NCBI GenBank assembly: GCA_009602725.1
Contig: WELB01000016.1
Location: 1,002,248 to 1,051,503, forward strand
DNA: 49,256 nucleotides
Direction: 5' to 3'
Source of the DNA: Spirogloea muscicola
Taxonomy: Eukaryota; Streptophyta; Zygnematophyceae; Spirogloeales; Spirogloeaceae
Shown: positions 21,690 to 32,213 of the stretch, piece by piece
Layout: the number at the start of each line of letters is the position of its first letter
Position numbering within the stretch: the stretch's first letter is position 1
Program-made: the position numbers and the translations under genes
The notes under the pieces: generated by a model
The model's database searches: none
Told to the model about the DNA's origin: nothing
What the model saw: the letters and a program-made list of their open reading frames with translations, nothing else

Positions 21690-21870
21690 ACGACACCCTG
21701 CTCCTCACTCGTACCTACTGAGTGGTCCATCCTCCCCCGTTCTGCTATAGCCTCTTCAGGCCCTTAGTAGCTGCTTAGCTCGTAGATTGGCCCCTTCGAG
21801 CCTTGTCTTCGGGCTGGCTTCTCACAGCCCTTGCCCCCAATTGGGAGAGCCACTTTTTCGTTCTACCGCG
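21690..21870 (+). mobile_element. LINE-A 3' end inserted between RNase H and integrase of Ty3 element 1
   Basis: Begins in the last codons of the LINE ORF (DDTLLLTRTY then TGA at 21718-21720), followed by the A-type 3'UTR: GTGGTCCATCCTCC, CTTCAGGCCC, TAGTAGCTGCTTAGCT, GGCCCCTTCGAGCCTTGTC, the GGGCTGG/CAGCCC hairpin and GGGAGAGCCACTTTTTC. Ty3 coding sequence resumes right after it (TTCTACCGCGGACC...). Confidence 0.8.
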
Positions 21871-21879
21871 GACCGGACG

Positions 21880-23042
21880 GCCGGCTCCGGTGAGAGCCCA
21901 GAAATGAATGGACAATGGTAGGTCGTCCCCGCAGCGCTGCGGGCGGCGTACCTCGCTGCCCACCACGACCACCCATTGGGCGGCGGCCACCTGGGATTTC
22001 ACAAAACCCTGGACAAGCTGCGCGCCGCCTGCTTCTGGCCGCGCATGCGCTGGGACGTCTACAACTACGTCGCCAGCTGCCGCGCGTGCGGCACGCGGAA
22101 GGACCCGCCGGCTCCGGCGCGCTCCAGTCCTATCGCGGTGCACGCGCCGTTCGAACTCGTTGCGTGCGACATTATGGGGGAGGGGCCACAGGTATGTTGT
22201 GCTTGCCACCGACTACCTGACCCGCTGGGTGCTCGGGGCGACTCTGCCGGACGCCACCGCCGACAGCGTGGCCATGTTCCTAAACCGGGACTGGTTTGCC
22301 AACGCGTGTCCTCGGAGGCTCCTGACGGACCTCGGCCCCACCTTCACCGGCCAACTCATGGAGCGCGTGTGCAGCTGGGCGTCTGACAAAGCTTCACGAC
22401 GCCCTACCACCCACAAACCGACGGGCTCGTAGAGCCGGCTCAACCGTACGGTCAAGGACATGGTGGCGAAGTATGTCGACAACAAACATGACAATAGAAG
22501 AATGCGGCTGCTGATATTAACAGAGCGGCTGTGAAAGCCAGCCAGATGCATACAGGTGTTCATGACGGAGCCACAGGCTAGGCAGCCAGGGCGCTCTTAG
22601 TAACCCCGTGTCAGCAGTAGGAAGTCAGACAATTGGGACCACTACCTACCGCTGCAGCTGGCCGCGTACGACTGCGCGGATCACGAGAGCACCGGCACGT
22701 CGCCCTTTCGCGCGCTGTAAGGGCGGCGCCCGGTGCTCCCGGCATCACTGGGGCTGCCACCGCGCGGCCGGCCGACAAGCGAGGACCTGCAGTGGGAGCT
22801 AAACCTGCGCTATAGCCTCCCCATCATCAGGGCGGAGGTGGCGGAGCGGTTGCGCCACGCCCAGACCCGGCAGGCCCGCGGCTACACCCGGCGCCACGCC
22901 GACCGCGCCTCCCAAGTGGGGGATCAGGTCCTCCTGCACATCCCCACCCGGCGGGTAGACCTGGCGACAAAGCTCATGCCCCGTTGCCACGGGCCCTGCA
23001 AGGTAAAAGCGCAGCTTGGGCCCGTCTTCTACCGCTGCTGAG
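21880..23042 (+). pseudogene. Ty3 element 1 integrase
   Basis: HHCC zinc-binding domain: AALRAAYLAAHHDHP, HLGFHKTLDKLRAACFWPRM, SCRACGTRK (21930-22103). DDE core: PFELVACDIMG, then (one base shifted) VLATDYLTRWVLGATLPDATA, LTDLGPTFTGQLMERVC, and a TPYHPQTDG-like block at 22400-22428. The C-terminal domain reads GTSPFRAL, LPASLGLPPRGRPTSEDLQW, ASQVGDQVLLHIPTR and a final CHGPCKV strand. A 27-bp scrap ending in AATGAATGGACAATGG interrupts the start near 21895-21921. Frameshifts near 22190 and 22380-22430 and a short unrelated insert at about 22505-22600 disable it. Confidence 0.85.
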
Positions 23043-23127
23043 CGCTGAAGCGATTCTCCCCGTCGCTCTTGTCGCAAAGCTCTCCTTGCGATCAACATGG
23101 CCAGCCGAGGCCAAGACATCTCAAATC

Positions 23128-23335
<208 letters not shown>

Positions 23336-24134
23336 GGTTGTTTGGAGCTGTGGAGTCTCACGGGGTCCAAGCAGCCCTCTGCACACGGAGGCTGGCCTCT
23401 GAGGCTTTGCAGGTCGCCGGAAGCAGTATTGCGAGATGAGATTGACAGCCGGCGTTATGATTTTTTGGGACTGAAGCCGACCAAATAATTTCCTGTGAGG
23501 TCCAACCGCCTCAGAGCTGCAGGACTGCGATTCGGTGGGAGTACATCTGGCAGGTATGAAGGGAAGCCTCCCTCGACGTGATTGGCAGAGGCATCGCTGC
23601 CAACGACCACACCACATTGGTAGCAACCATGCTGCTGTCAGCAACTCCCATCTACAATTCTGCACAGATGATGGCCCCTAAGATGGCTGCAAGTCTGTTT
23701 GAATGCACAAGAACCTCAAGGAGGAGCCAGCTGAGCCCTCAGGAAACAATTTGGCATACAATGTCTGCAGGTCTTGCAGAAACTGAAAGCCAAGGTCAAG
23801 GATGCCATAAAAATTGTTCCCCGCTATATTACTCATTTCTGTTTAGCATGGACGGGCCACAAAGCCACGAGCTCATCCTTCACTGTTAAGGCATTCTCTT
23901 GCTCTGTGGTCAGTTTAGGGTTATGCTCCAAGTTACAACTGTGCAACTTACAAGCCTTGCAAGTAGTGCGATCCAAATAACCTCCTGGAAAGAAACCCGT
24001 CAAGTTGTTGAACGAAATGTCACTGCAAATGCTTGGACGGTACCACTAAGGTCAGCTCGGATGCATCTCCGGCTCTGCAAGCAGCAGCCTATTGTCCGAC
24101 GCAAGCGTGTCAGCGTGCCCGGCAGCTTATACTT
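23336..24134. other. Stretch without a supported gene
   Basis: Short ORFs only. Nothing matches a known family by eye. It ends at the solo A-type insert. Confidence 0.4.
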
Positions 24135-24209
24135 CCCCTTCGAACCTTGTCAATTCTTTTCGGGCTGGCTTCTCACAGCCCTTGCCCCCTTTGGGAGAGC
24201 CACTTCTTC
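24135..24209 (+). mobile_element. Solo A-type hairpin insert (75 bp) with 9-bp target-site duplication
   Basis: CTTATACTT flanks it at 24126-24134 and 24210-24218. The insert runs from CCCCTTCGAACCTTGTC through the GGGCTGG/CAGCCC hairpin to GGGAGAGCCACTTCTTC. It has no coding capacity. Confidence 0.88.
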
Positions 24210-24600
24210 CTTATACTTGCAGCTCTGAGCATGCCACTCCTAGGAGCGGAGATGGAGGCTTGCAGGACGTACAAGATTGTGAGGCTGAGGAGCCAGGCCA
24301 CATCATTGACCTCGCCAGAGAGCTTGTTGTGTGCGACCTGTCTATCGTGGCAGTGCAATATTAGTCTGTCACCACTTCGGGTGTTGAGCTCGACCAAGCC
24401 CATGCCAAGACATCCAGCAGCCAGATGCACAGCAGCACGTCTGACCAGCGGCCAAATGTGAGAAGCATGATGCTGCTCATAATAACAAGGCTGTTCAAGC
24501 CAAGGAAAGCGGCAACATGGAGGGCTTGGCCCGGCATGAGGGGTCAAGCAATGCCGTGAAACTAAAAAGGTGCGCAGCCAGCTTACACTTTCGAAAGCTT

Positions 24601-24853
24601 TTACAGGTTTGCATAATCGAGAAAGGGAAACGGACAAGTAAGATCGTTGTAGTCCAGGTTGCTGCAAAATGGTGCAATTGAAAATAAGAACTTGGACAAA
24701 ATATCTTCAAGGTTTTCAAACGCACGAGAAGAGCTACATTCGTCTGTGAGGTGAGTTTTTTGTGAGTTGGTGGCAACTGACAGAGTGACTAGATTGGAGA
24801 GGCGAGTGATGCTGTCTGGTATTGCGCCTGTGAGATTGTTGCAGTAGAGGTGG
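24601..24853 (-). CDS. 3' end of a leucine-rich-repeat gene (two exons)
   Basis: Exon 24853-24782 is exactly 72 nt, the size class of one-repeat-per-exon LRR genes. It encodes HLYCNNLTGAIPDSITRLSNLVTL. A 120-bp GT..AG intron follows, then exon 24661-24601 (61 nt), joining in phase to NLDYNDLTCPFPFLDYANL and TAA. Upstream exons were not found in 24854-26149, so the 5' part is lost, more distant or too diverged. The LRR style matches the protein at the window start. It may be a functional tail or a fragment. Confidence 0.65.
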
Positions 24854-26149
24854 CTGAGTGCAAAATGCACAGACACCCACAGCGAATGTTTTAAGGGCTT
24901 GACAAAGGACACAACACTTGCCGTCAAAGGTGTCACTAACAATCTGGCAGTAAACTCAAGAAGTGGTGATTTGACAGAGGTGGGCCTCGGGAGCACCTCA
25001 ACATACGAGCACAACCCTCCACCAGTCACGTGAAGGAATGACAATCTCAGATAAGTAGCCTAAAGCTAGCACTGATGCCCCAGTTGTGGTCCTCCTCATT
25101 TCCCCGTTACCAGGACTCTTGTAAGGCTTGGATAGGCCTCCCTCTTAAATTTCATGCGCTCCGCGCCTTCTTATCACATGTAGATAACTCAAGCTTTATG
25201 TCTTCAACTTGTATCATCTGAGGCCTGCAAAACCCAATTCGGAACTAGTGGACCCTCCGCGAATGACCAGGCCTGCCGTTCGGTGCTGCCTTCCGCTCAG
25301 TATAGCCGTCCACGTCTCCGTAGAGTGCGAGGCTCGATCACACGGCCCGTGTGCTCGCTGTCTACGCTCCGCCCAGTGCATTGCCGCACCACGCGCAAGA
25401 CTCGCTTCCGGCTGGTGGTCAGCCTTTGCCGGGCGGGATTAGGCCCGCCGGGTCGCAACCATTCATCCTCCTCTGCCAAGCTTACCTGGCGCAAATGTCA
25501 ATCACTTAAGCCTTAGACTGCTATTTTGATCCTTGGCGGCTTCTAAGTGCATCTGCTATGCTTTGGATCCCATTGAAAAGCAAATCAGTCCAGTTGAGGC
25601 TGCAAAGCTACGTTGCTGCACTGCACGTTACATGTACGCGAGGGGTTGTAATGACGGCAGGTCCATCAAGATTGCGGATTGCAAAACTTGCTATGCGGCC
25701 GCCAGCATTGACCAACGTCTGCACTAGAACCAAATTTCCCCGCAATTCTCCTCCTCCAACAGCACCTGGATTTTATTTTTTTGATGGGCATTGGATGTAT
25801 AACGTTAATGTCTGCCTTGATGGTAAGTTTATTGGTTGCAGCCGAAAGTCGTAAATCCATACATCCAACAAAAGCTCGTGGTAATCGGAGAATTCTGCCA
25901 ATTCTGCCAGCTGAACTGCCAGCAGCGCTTGTGCCAGCAGCGCACAAGCACTTGTCAGGGTACGCCACTTGTTCCATAACAACACAGTAAACTTGCAGGA
26001 ATTGTATTTGTTGCACACCCTTCACGTCTTTTTTCTTGCTGTACCTGTCAATTCAGGATATACGAGAAGACATGGCAATTATGGCGTATTTACACATTCC
26101 ATCTGATATTGGCGCACAACTCTTCGCATGTGCTGTAGTTGTATTTGCA
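24854..26149. other. Stretch without a supported gene; increasingly AT-rich
   Basis: Upstream side of the LRR exons on the minus strand; no further LRR exon recognised. From about 25500 base composition becomes AT-richer, continuing into the left arm of the inverted duplication. The minus-strand ORF to 26053 extends the arm's decayed reading (see 26408-27700) beyond the part shared with the right arm. Confidence 0.4.
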
Positions 26150-26407
26150 TGTCTTCGTCCAACAAGATGCGCTTCACGCCAGTATTCATCATGAACTTCA
26201 TTACGCACTGTATATACTGTGTCGTTGTTGGGAGGTCCATCATAATTTAGTCCGTCTAGGTGCACGAGCCTAATGTTTCCATTATCATCATCTCCATACT
26301 TTATGCTAGAAATATGAGCCACAGAACATAGCATGTTACTTCGTGTTCTTGTTAGACAGCCTGCAACCAGTACTTCGAGACTTAGCAATACGAACAATGG
26401 GTTTTCT

Positions 26408-27700
26408 TCATTGTTTTGTGCGCTTTAGCTGCCCTTTTTGCCAACAGTTTCCCTCGATATTGTCTAGAAACGTCGGAAAAAGTTTGCGATACTCCCATGC
26501 TAAGATGTGCAATTTCCTTATACTCTCACCATCACAAGGATCTTGGGAACTTCTCACTTCACTGCTAATAAGTGTGCCAGCCTCGTTGCGACTGTAGATA
26601 CTCCTGCGTCCACATGATACATCGTCCGCAGTAGCAGCATCCACGCTAATATACCTTTCACTCACATAGTATATTCTTTAACATCCTCGAGTATATCTCT
26701 TGATTAGGGCTATATCGCAAAAAGAACTGCCATAATTTAAGACCAACATTTCCCATGCTCTACTTAGTAAATTAGGTGGTAGCATATCCCCCCTAATTAA
26801 TCCTGCTTTCCCAAGGACTTGACTTGTCGCTTGTAAAGCAATTTCTTGCGAGTACGTCATAAAATCTCTCGTGTTCTCTGTTCAAGTATTGCCGTATCTC
26901 TAAGAGGTATGTCTTCATAGGCTGCAGAAAATTCATTTATTGTTGTTGTCCCTATGTCTTTGTCTACAGTATTCGTATTATGTTATTCCTGATGTTCTTT
27001 GCATATTTCCTACAAAGTCGTGCGGCCATACTACGTTACCTTTCAAAGCTTTCATAGTCGTCCCTTATGGGCCACCCTATACCTACCCGCTTATGCTCAC
27101 TGCTACTATGTTAGCCATCACAGTTATGTGTGAGAATGTTGTTAGCAACGGTGAAGGGTCGTATAATAAAGTGTCATTGATAAGGCTTTCGTTTTTTCTC
27201 CATTCGGTTGTCTATTCAGCCTTACTTTCTGCCTTATTGGGGAGTATATGCCATGAAGCTGTTCCGCGCATTGCCTCTTTCTGCAAAGTGTCCATCTTGC
27301 AAAGTGCTTCAACTCTTAAGCAGGAATACTGGACAGCAGCCATCTCTCTTGTAGGAGCTATATCTAGAGGCATTGCATCTTGAATGTACACATCCATGGC
27401 AGCATCTGCATTAACGACGAGTGCCTTGGACCTCTCGATTGTCATGCAGCTCTCGTATTCTCTTATCGTTCTCGCAACTAGCTAAGCATCTGGGCTAGCA
27501 TATACAGGCACCAATCCCCTACCTTCTATTGGCGCTAATAAGAGATCATCTTTGGTGTCGTACCTAATTATCGTAAAGTCTGTGTCTTCATTTCCCGTTA
27601 TCTGTTTAAATGCATCGCGGAGAGGCCTCCTCTTTATCCATATATGTATGTGCTCAGCACCATATTGAAGATGCTTGCACGTCGGCCATGTACTAATCAC
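26408..27700 (-). pseudogene. AT-rich decayed ORF of unknown family (left-arm copy)
   Basis: Four open segments lie in one minus-strand frame (27700-27482, 27445-27212, 26860-26678, 26665-26408), separated mainly by single stops, as expected for one ancestral protein of about 430 residues or more. Parts read RRPLRDAFKQITGNEDTDFT, CMTIERSKALVVNADAAMD and LPPNLLSRAWEMLVLNYGSS. At one stop the right arm has CAG (Gln) where this copy has TAG, and at another TGG where this copy has TAG. The stretch 27000-27090 has several stops, so it is no longer a gene. The family is not recognised; base composition is clearly AT-richer than the host genes, so foreign (for example large-DNA-virus) origin is possible but unproven. 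Confidence 0.55.
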
Positions 27701-28201
27701 CAGTCAATCTATAGCGCAACGCAACCGTAAAAGACTTTTGAGGATGCGAGTTGCCCGCGGGTTGCAGAATTATTGTACAGATTCAAAGTGAGTTTTGCCG
27801 CACCCCAGCAATCCGTTGCGGCAGCACGATGACCAACCCGGACTCCGAGCTTGCCACCGACGTTGCCTTCATCCGCTCGTTCTACCTGCGTTTTGCACTG
27901 TGCTGTCGCGTTTGGACGCGCAGAAGAACAAGCACAAGAGGGTGCCGTCGCCAGTGACAATGACGCCGGGGCCGCAGGTAGAGATTTACCAATGCTTCAC
28001 GGTCCAACTTATCGTAGTAAAGAGGGTACAACTGTTGACGTCTTCTAGTAATGCGTAACACTAAGGTCTGCGCTACTTGTTGCTTGATTCTGCATTCTGA
28101 CATCATTTACGTTGTGCTAAATCTCTCATCCCTGCAACTATTGCAGGTTTGAGGTCGTCATTTCTTAATATATACGTATATATCTATATAAGCAAATAAT
28201 G

Positions 28202-28540
28202 CTAATAACAGCACGTTGCTTGTGCGCCAATCCAAATAGGGGTGCTCTGTGCATTGATGTTATACCATGTGCACTGCCCATTTGTCTGTGATAGTCCCGT
28301 ACTAACCAGATACACCCCACCATTAGGCGTATAAGGTACATTTAAATTGCATGCTATCCCTGTTATGATTTTATACTGAGATGGGCATTGTAGTTGGAAA
28401 TTGTAAGACGAATGGGCACCTATTGTAGTATGAAGACCGCCTGCAGGAGAATATGTGAGATTGCAGTTGGACACTGGTACTGCAGTTGTTCCACGGGCAA
28501 CAGCCATGCATAGCAAGAGAGAGATGAGAACATGCGTCAT
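28202..28540 (-). CDS. Small predicted secreted protein, 112 aa (left-arm copy)
   Basis: ATG at 28540; stop TAA/TTA boundary at 28202. Residues 1-22 form a signal peptide (MTHVLISLLLCMAVARG, cleavage likely after a small residue). The mature part is about 90 residues with Cys in SNCNLTY, LQCPSQY, IACNLN, GQCTWYN and a terminal CC, and is otherwise rich in Asn/Thr/Tyr/Gln; disulphide bonding is likely. A longer in-frame reading extends upstream, but the signal peptide argues for this start. The copy at 37155-37493 differs at only one residue (Val4 to Ile). Family not recognised. Extracellular location and possibly a recognition or wall role are inferences. Confidence 0.65.
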   Translation of the reverse strand: MTHVLISLLLCMAVARGTTAVPVSNCNLTYSPAGGLHTTIGAHSSYNFQLQCPSQYKIITGIACNLNVPYTPNGGVYLVSTGLSQTNGQCTWYNINAQSTPIWIGAQATCCY

Positions 28541-29499
28541 CTTCACGTTGTTGATGTGCCTCGTACGACAGCGCTCCATGCCTTCACACCAACACACACT
28601 GAGGGGCCAAGTCAGTGGAGGGCGTAGACACACCGCCGAGACAATACTGCCACAATACACTGAGCAAGCTGGTGCCCCAGGCAAGCAAAGCAATCATGGG
28701 AGCGCGCGAGTCATATCCCCAAAAAGCAAGGCAGCACGCGCAACTGAGGGAGCGGCCAGAGATGGAGTACGGACCAGCCTCTGGCACAAAGACAGATTTC
28801 GCCGCCCATCGGTGGTCGCTTTCACCTCCTCAACAATCAAGTAGGCAATCCGCTGACTGCAGGTGGTTACGCAGGCGAAATACTGACCTGGCAATTGCTG
28901 CCGGCGGGGTGGAGGATCACTTGACATTAGCCGACTCCCGTCGCGTGGATGCAGCCAGCGATTGAACGACGGTATCGATTGGCCCGCCGATGAAGATCCA
29001 CCCATTGCATTCTGGCAAGGGGTCACCAATCACAAGAGATCAGTCAGTGCCAGAGCATCAGAAGAAACCTTGCATTGCCAGCTGCATCATCACAGTAATA
29101 CGAGGCTAGCCAACACAAGGACATCTCTGATACCAGATGTGTCGTCCTGATCCGTATTACACGCAGTCAGGGGTTAGTACGTCCTGATTGGAGTTCGGAC
29201 CTAGGTTGTTATGGGACCACCCCCTTACAGTGGAACGCCAGCGTATACTGCACGGGTCTGGCTTTACGAGCTGTCCCGGCATGAGAGGCGGCCATAGCAC
29301 TTACAGAGGGCCGGCGATGTCCGCAGCGACGAGCCGCGGCGACGGGCTGAGCAGCAGACGGCAGCAGCAGGGCTGTGGCGGCGGCTGCGGCAGCGGGCAA
29401 GCAGGCCTGTGCCTCCATCTGGGCGTCACTGGTTCGACTATGACAAACCTGGCCTTGACCTGCTACTTAAGGCGTTCCCTCTGCCCCCCCTCTCCCGAG

Positions 29500-29720
29500 G
29501 GTGTGATGAGCCCCAAAGCCCCAAAGAAGAAGGGCTCGCCCATTGAGGATAGGCTGGAAAAAGCCAGCCCAAAAAAATAATGAACAAAGGACGAGAAGGG
29601 GCCAGGGGAAGCACTACGAAATACCAGCACAAGAAGAAGCTAAGCAGCTACAAAGCACTCAGTGACGCCTGCTCAGCAGCCTCAGGTCAGAGAGACTGGG
29701 TTCAAAGCTCCCAAAGCTCC
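29500..29720 (-). mobile_element. LINE-C 3' end in the left arm
   Basis: On the minus strand the LINE tail (..GLLS-like, stop, then TTTGTAGCTGCTTAGC, CTTGTGCTGG, GGCCCCTTCTCGTCCTTTG) is followed by the C hairpin GGCTGG CTTTTT CCAGCC and ATCCTCAATGGGCGAGCC. The mirrored copy is at 35990-36190 in the right arm, showing this insertion predates the duplication. Confidence 0.8.
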
Positions 29721-29914
29721 CCTGGAGGCGCGGACCCGACAGTGGGGATTCGGATCCAGGGTAGATGCGGATCCAGGGTGAGCGCGTGCGGCGGCTGGCG
29801 CGTGCCACTCGTGGCGTAGGAGAAGAAGCAAGCGCGGCCAGATGTACTGGTGGCTGGGAGAGGCCAGCCCAAAGGAATTGACAGGCGTAGACGGAAGGAC
29901 TGGCGAAGAAGGAG

Positions 29915-29977
29915 AGCAAGCGCGGCCAGATTAACTGGTGGCTGGGAGAGGCCAGCCCAAAAGAATGGACAAGGTCT
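29915..29977 (-). mobile_element. Solo B-type hairpin insert (63 bp) with 7-bp target-site duplication and an empty counterpart
   Basis: GAAGGAG flanks it at 29908-29914 and 29978-29984. On the minus strand it begins at AGACCTTGTCCATTC, has GGGCTGG CCTCTC CCAGCC, and ends GTTAATCTGGCCGCGCTTGC. The right arm at about 35885-35905 lacks it (GTCCTCCTTC runs directly into TACGCCACGAG). A second B-type hairpin, with GGCTGGGAGAGGCCAGCC on the plus strand, lies alongside at about 29835-29900, also absent from the right arm. Confidence 0.9.
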
Positions 29978-30227
29978 GAAGGAGGACTCGCCCACAGAGG
30001 ATGGGGGGCTGGGATAGGCCAGCCCAGAAAAGAAGGGCTGTAGGACGATGCCACGTGTCCGCACAGAGGTGAGGGAGGGCAGGGTGAGCAGCCGTGGGCC
30101 CGGAGCGTCGGTGCCGGCCAGCCGCCCCTGACGAATGGGGATGCTGGCGCGCGCCGCGCGAGCGGGCTGGATGGCCGGGCAAGTGGCCCGCCCACGTGCG
30201 AGTCTCGCCCGTCCTATAACACCCTCG

Positions 30228-30780
30228 CCAGGATCCACCCGTTCACGGGAGGATCTTTTGGGCCGCACGGGGCGTTTCGGAGGAGGTCGTGCGTGCCGGT
30301 CCGCTCCCCTCCCTGTGTGGCGACCTCTACCTGCCGACTCGTAATTAGTGAGTGGGTCAGCTTAGCAGGTGGTTTACATCTATCAATGTGCTTGACTTTG
30401 TACTTGCCACTCAGGCCCTCCATCGCTCATAACACACTCCACTTCTCCCCTGTAGGGAACATGCGGGATGGAAGGGTGGTGACGTCTTCCGAGATGGGAA
30501 AGGGAGAAAATAGCGGGGAGTGGCCCGCCCAGGTGCGGGTCCCGCCCGTCCGAATATCCTCGCCAGGATCCACCCGTTCACGGGAGGATCTTTGGGCCCG
30601 CACGGGGCGTTGCGGAGGAGGTCGTGCCTGCCATTCCGCTGTGGCGACCTCTACGTGCTGACTCGCGGTTAGTGAGTGGGTCAGCTTAGACGCAGGTAAT
30701 TCACATCTATCAATGTGCTTGATTTTGTACTTGCCACTCAGGCCTGCCATCACTCATGACACACGCCACTTCTTCCCCGT
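30228..30780 (+). mobile_element. Two LINE-G 3' ends in tandem (mirrored at 34860-35640)
   Basis: Each copy ends in a LINE-like tail (CGDLYLPTRN then TAG near 30347; CGDLYVLTRG then TAG near 30672). Each then has a 3'UTR resembling LINE-F (GAGTGGGTCAGCTTAG, CATCTATCAATGTGCTTG, TTTGTACTTGCCACTCAGGCC). Both are present, inverted, in the right arm. Confidence 0.7.
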
Positions 30781-30884
30781 AGAGATAATGGGGAATGGGA
30801 AGGGTGGTTAGCTCCCATTTGCTGTAGTCTCTTGCACAGCTGTATGGTTTTCTCCCCCTCTTTAGCGCCTTCCGCCCCTCTGGA

Positions 30885-31372
30885 CCTTGTCCAATTTTTC
30901 TGAGCTGGCGCTTACACAGCCCTCCCCCCTTTCTGAAGAGCTCAACTCTCACCCTCGGACCCCTGGACGTTGCCCCAGCAGAAGCGGTTGCTATATCACT
31001 ACTGCAGCCCCATCCTTGAAGAAGTGGCACTCCCCATCCTTTGCCTTCCCCTCCTTTCTTGCTCCGCCGGCAGCCGGGCTTGGTAATCCACAGCATTCGT
31101 TACACCTTGCATCTTCGTGCTCGTCGTGCCCTGGCTCCAGCTTCAGAGTACCAGGCGGGGCGACTCCTCCTGACTTCATACTCACCTATATGCGGCTGCA
31201 TGCTAGGGATACCCGAAAAGCTATCCTTAGTGGTCTCTTGCTTTCCTGCTTGATATGCGGCTAAAGGGTTCTTAAAACATTGTGCACTCTTTTGTGGGCT
31301 GGCTTTTTCAAAGCCCTCGCCCTTCCTTGGCAGTGCCGCTTCTTCAGCCACTTGAAGAGCTGTGGTTTATCA
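30885..31372 (+). mobile_element. A-type tail followed by LINE-E copy (mirrored at 34150-34740)
   Basis: 30885-30945 is a diverged A-type hairpin (GAGCTGGCGCTTACACAGCCC). 31080-31265 reads YTLHLRARRALAPAS and a decayed end of the LINE ORF. 31275-31370 is the E-type 3'UTR with GGGCTGGCTTTTTCAAAGCCC and CTTGGCAGTGCCGCTTCTTC. The right arm carries the same order inverted. Confidence 0.7.
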
Positions 31373-32000
31373 CTTTCTGGCCCTTCAGGCCTTGCATACA
31401 CCTTGCACGGCCATTGCCCCCTGTTGGAAGAACTCTCTTCCCAGTCCACACGTTTTTCTGCTGTCCTTTTGGACTGTTCTTGCTTAGGCTAATGAGAGAA
31501 ATAGAATTGCAGAAGTCTGCGATGTACAATCGGAGAGTTTCAGCTTGTGGTTGTTGGCCAAGGGGTAGTGGGTGGCTATTCAAAAATAGCCGCTGATCGT
31601 GCAGTATGATTTATCCTTTCGGGTTGGGGCTTGCTTGTATATCTTCTGTCCGTTCTTTTGAGCTGGCCGCCTGAAGCTAGTGGACTTGTTGTAAGAACTC
31701 TTTCTCTCATGACCATTGCTTGGTGCATGTGCATACAGCCCCTCCTACGACTCTGCTACCACAAACATTTAAAGGTGACCATCCCCCAAAGACGGTTTGT
31801 TGGTGGCTTCATGTGCATACTGTGAGGGGGAAGAAGCAGGCAGGCGAAATGGCAAATTGGTGACTCCATTGTCAAGTCACGCAAAAGGGCAAAGCTTGTA
31901 TCAGTGCTAGACCTGCTAATAGTCGTGATTGGAGGTCTATGTTGCAAACATCGCATGCAGAGCATAATGCTTTTCTTGCGCAGGTACTGGTAGATTGCAA
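31373..32000. other. Inner spacer of the inverted duplication, no supported gene
   Basis: Left end of the 2.8-kb spacer. It contains no LINE tail or long ORF. It is probably the 3' flank of the minus-strand LRR exon at 32001-32213. Confidence 0.4.
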
Positions 32001-32213
32001 CTACAGTGGGCCCGGAGGTGGAGTAATCAAGTACTTGGCGCAATCACTGTACGACCTCTGGTGTGCTGGCATGTTGTCCACCGTCACATTGATGCAACTG
32101 GAATAGATATAGGCGAAGCTCGCCGTTCTGGCTCCGGATGAGAAGCTGGTATTATAGTTGTCTGCTAAGTCAACGAATGTCAAGTTGGGCAGAGATGCAG
32201 AGCCCTGTGGCAC
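32001..32213 (-). CDS. Last exon of an LRR gene, rest missing
   Basis: After an acceptor-like CTGACAG at about 32220 the minus strand reads a typical LRR (GDVPQGSASLPNLTFVDLADN). A Cys-containing tail without repeats follows (SSCINVTVDN, SYSDCAKYL) and ends PPPGPL then TAG. Upstream on the same strand a LINE-D copy takes over, so the 5' part is gone. It is one of three LRR pieces in this window, suggesting an expanded LRR family in the host. Confidence 0.55.
   Translation of the reverse strand: MPQGSASLPNLTFVDLADNYNTSFSSGARTASFAYIYSSCINVTVDNMPAHQRSYSDCAKYLITPPPGPL

Larger units (their letters stand above)
15486..23042 (+). mobile_element. Ty3/gypsy retrotransposon 1, decayed and interrupted by nested insertions
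   Basis: Order on the plus strand: gag with zinc knuckle (15486 to about 16560), a near-complete LINE (about 16700-19930), protease (19960-20290), reverse transcriptase and the end of RNase H (20640-21466), a 70-bp hairpin insert, a spacer, a LINE-A 3' end (about 21690-21870), and integrase (21880-23042). The PR-RT-RH-INT order defines Ty3. No LTRs were recognised. Nested insertions give a relative chronology: the Ty3 copy predates the LINEs that split it. Stops and frameshifts show it is dead. Confidence 0.9.
26150..31372 (+). repeat. Left arm of a 5-kb imperfect inverted duplication
   Basis: Colinear with the reverse complement of 34152-39091. Shared landmarks from inside outwards: the E-type LINE tail (31275-31370), the A-type tail (30885-30945), two G-type LINE ends, C-type hairpins, the ORF block at 28584-29029, the small secreted-protein gene, an AT-rich spacer with TATATA, and the decayed ORF ending near 26150. 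Homology stops around 31372 on the inside. The arms differ by several indels that are themselves LINE insertions, and by about 800 bp (roughly 26290-27090) present only here. Confidence 0.9.
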
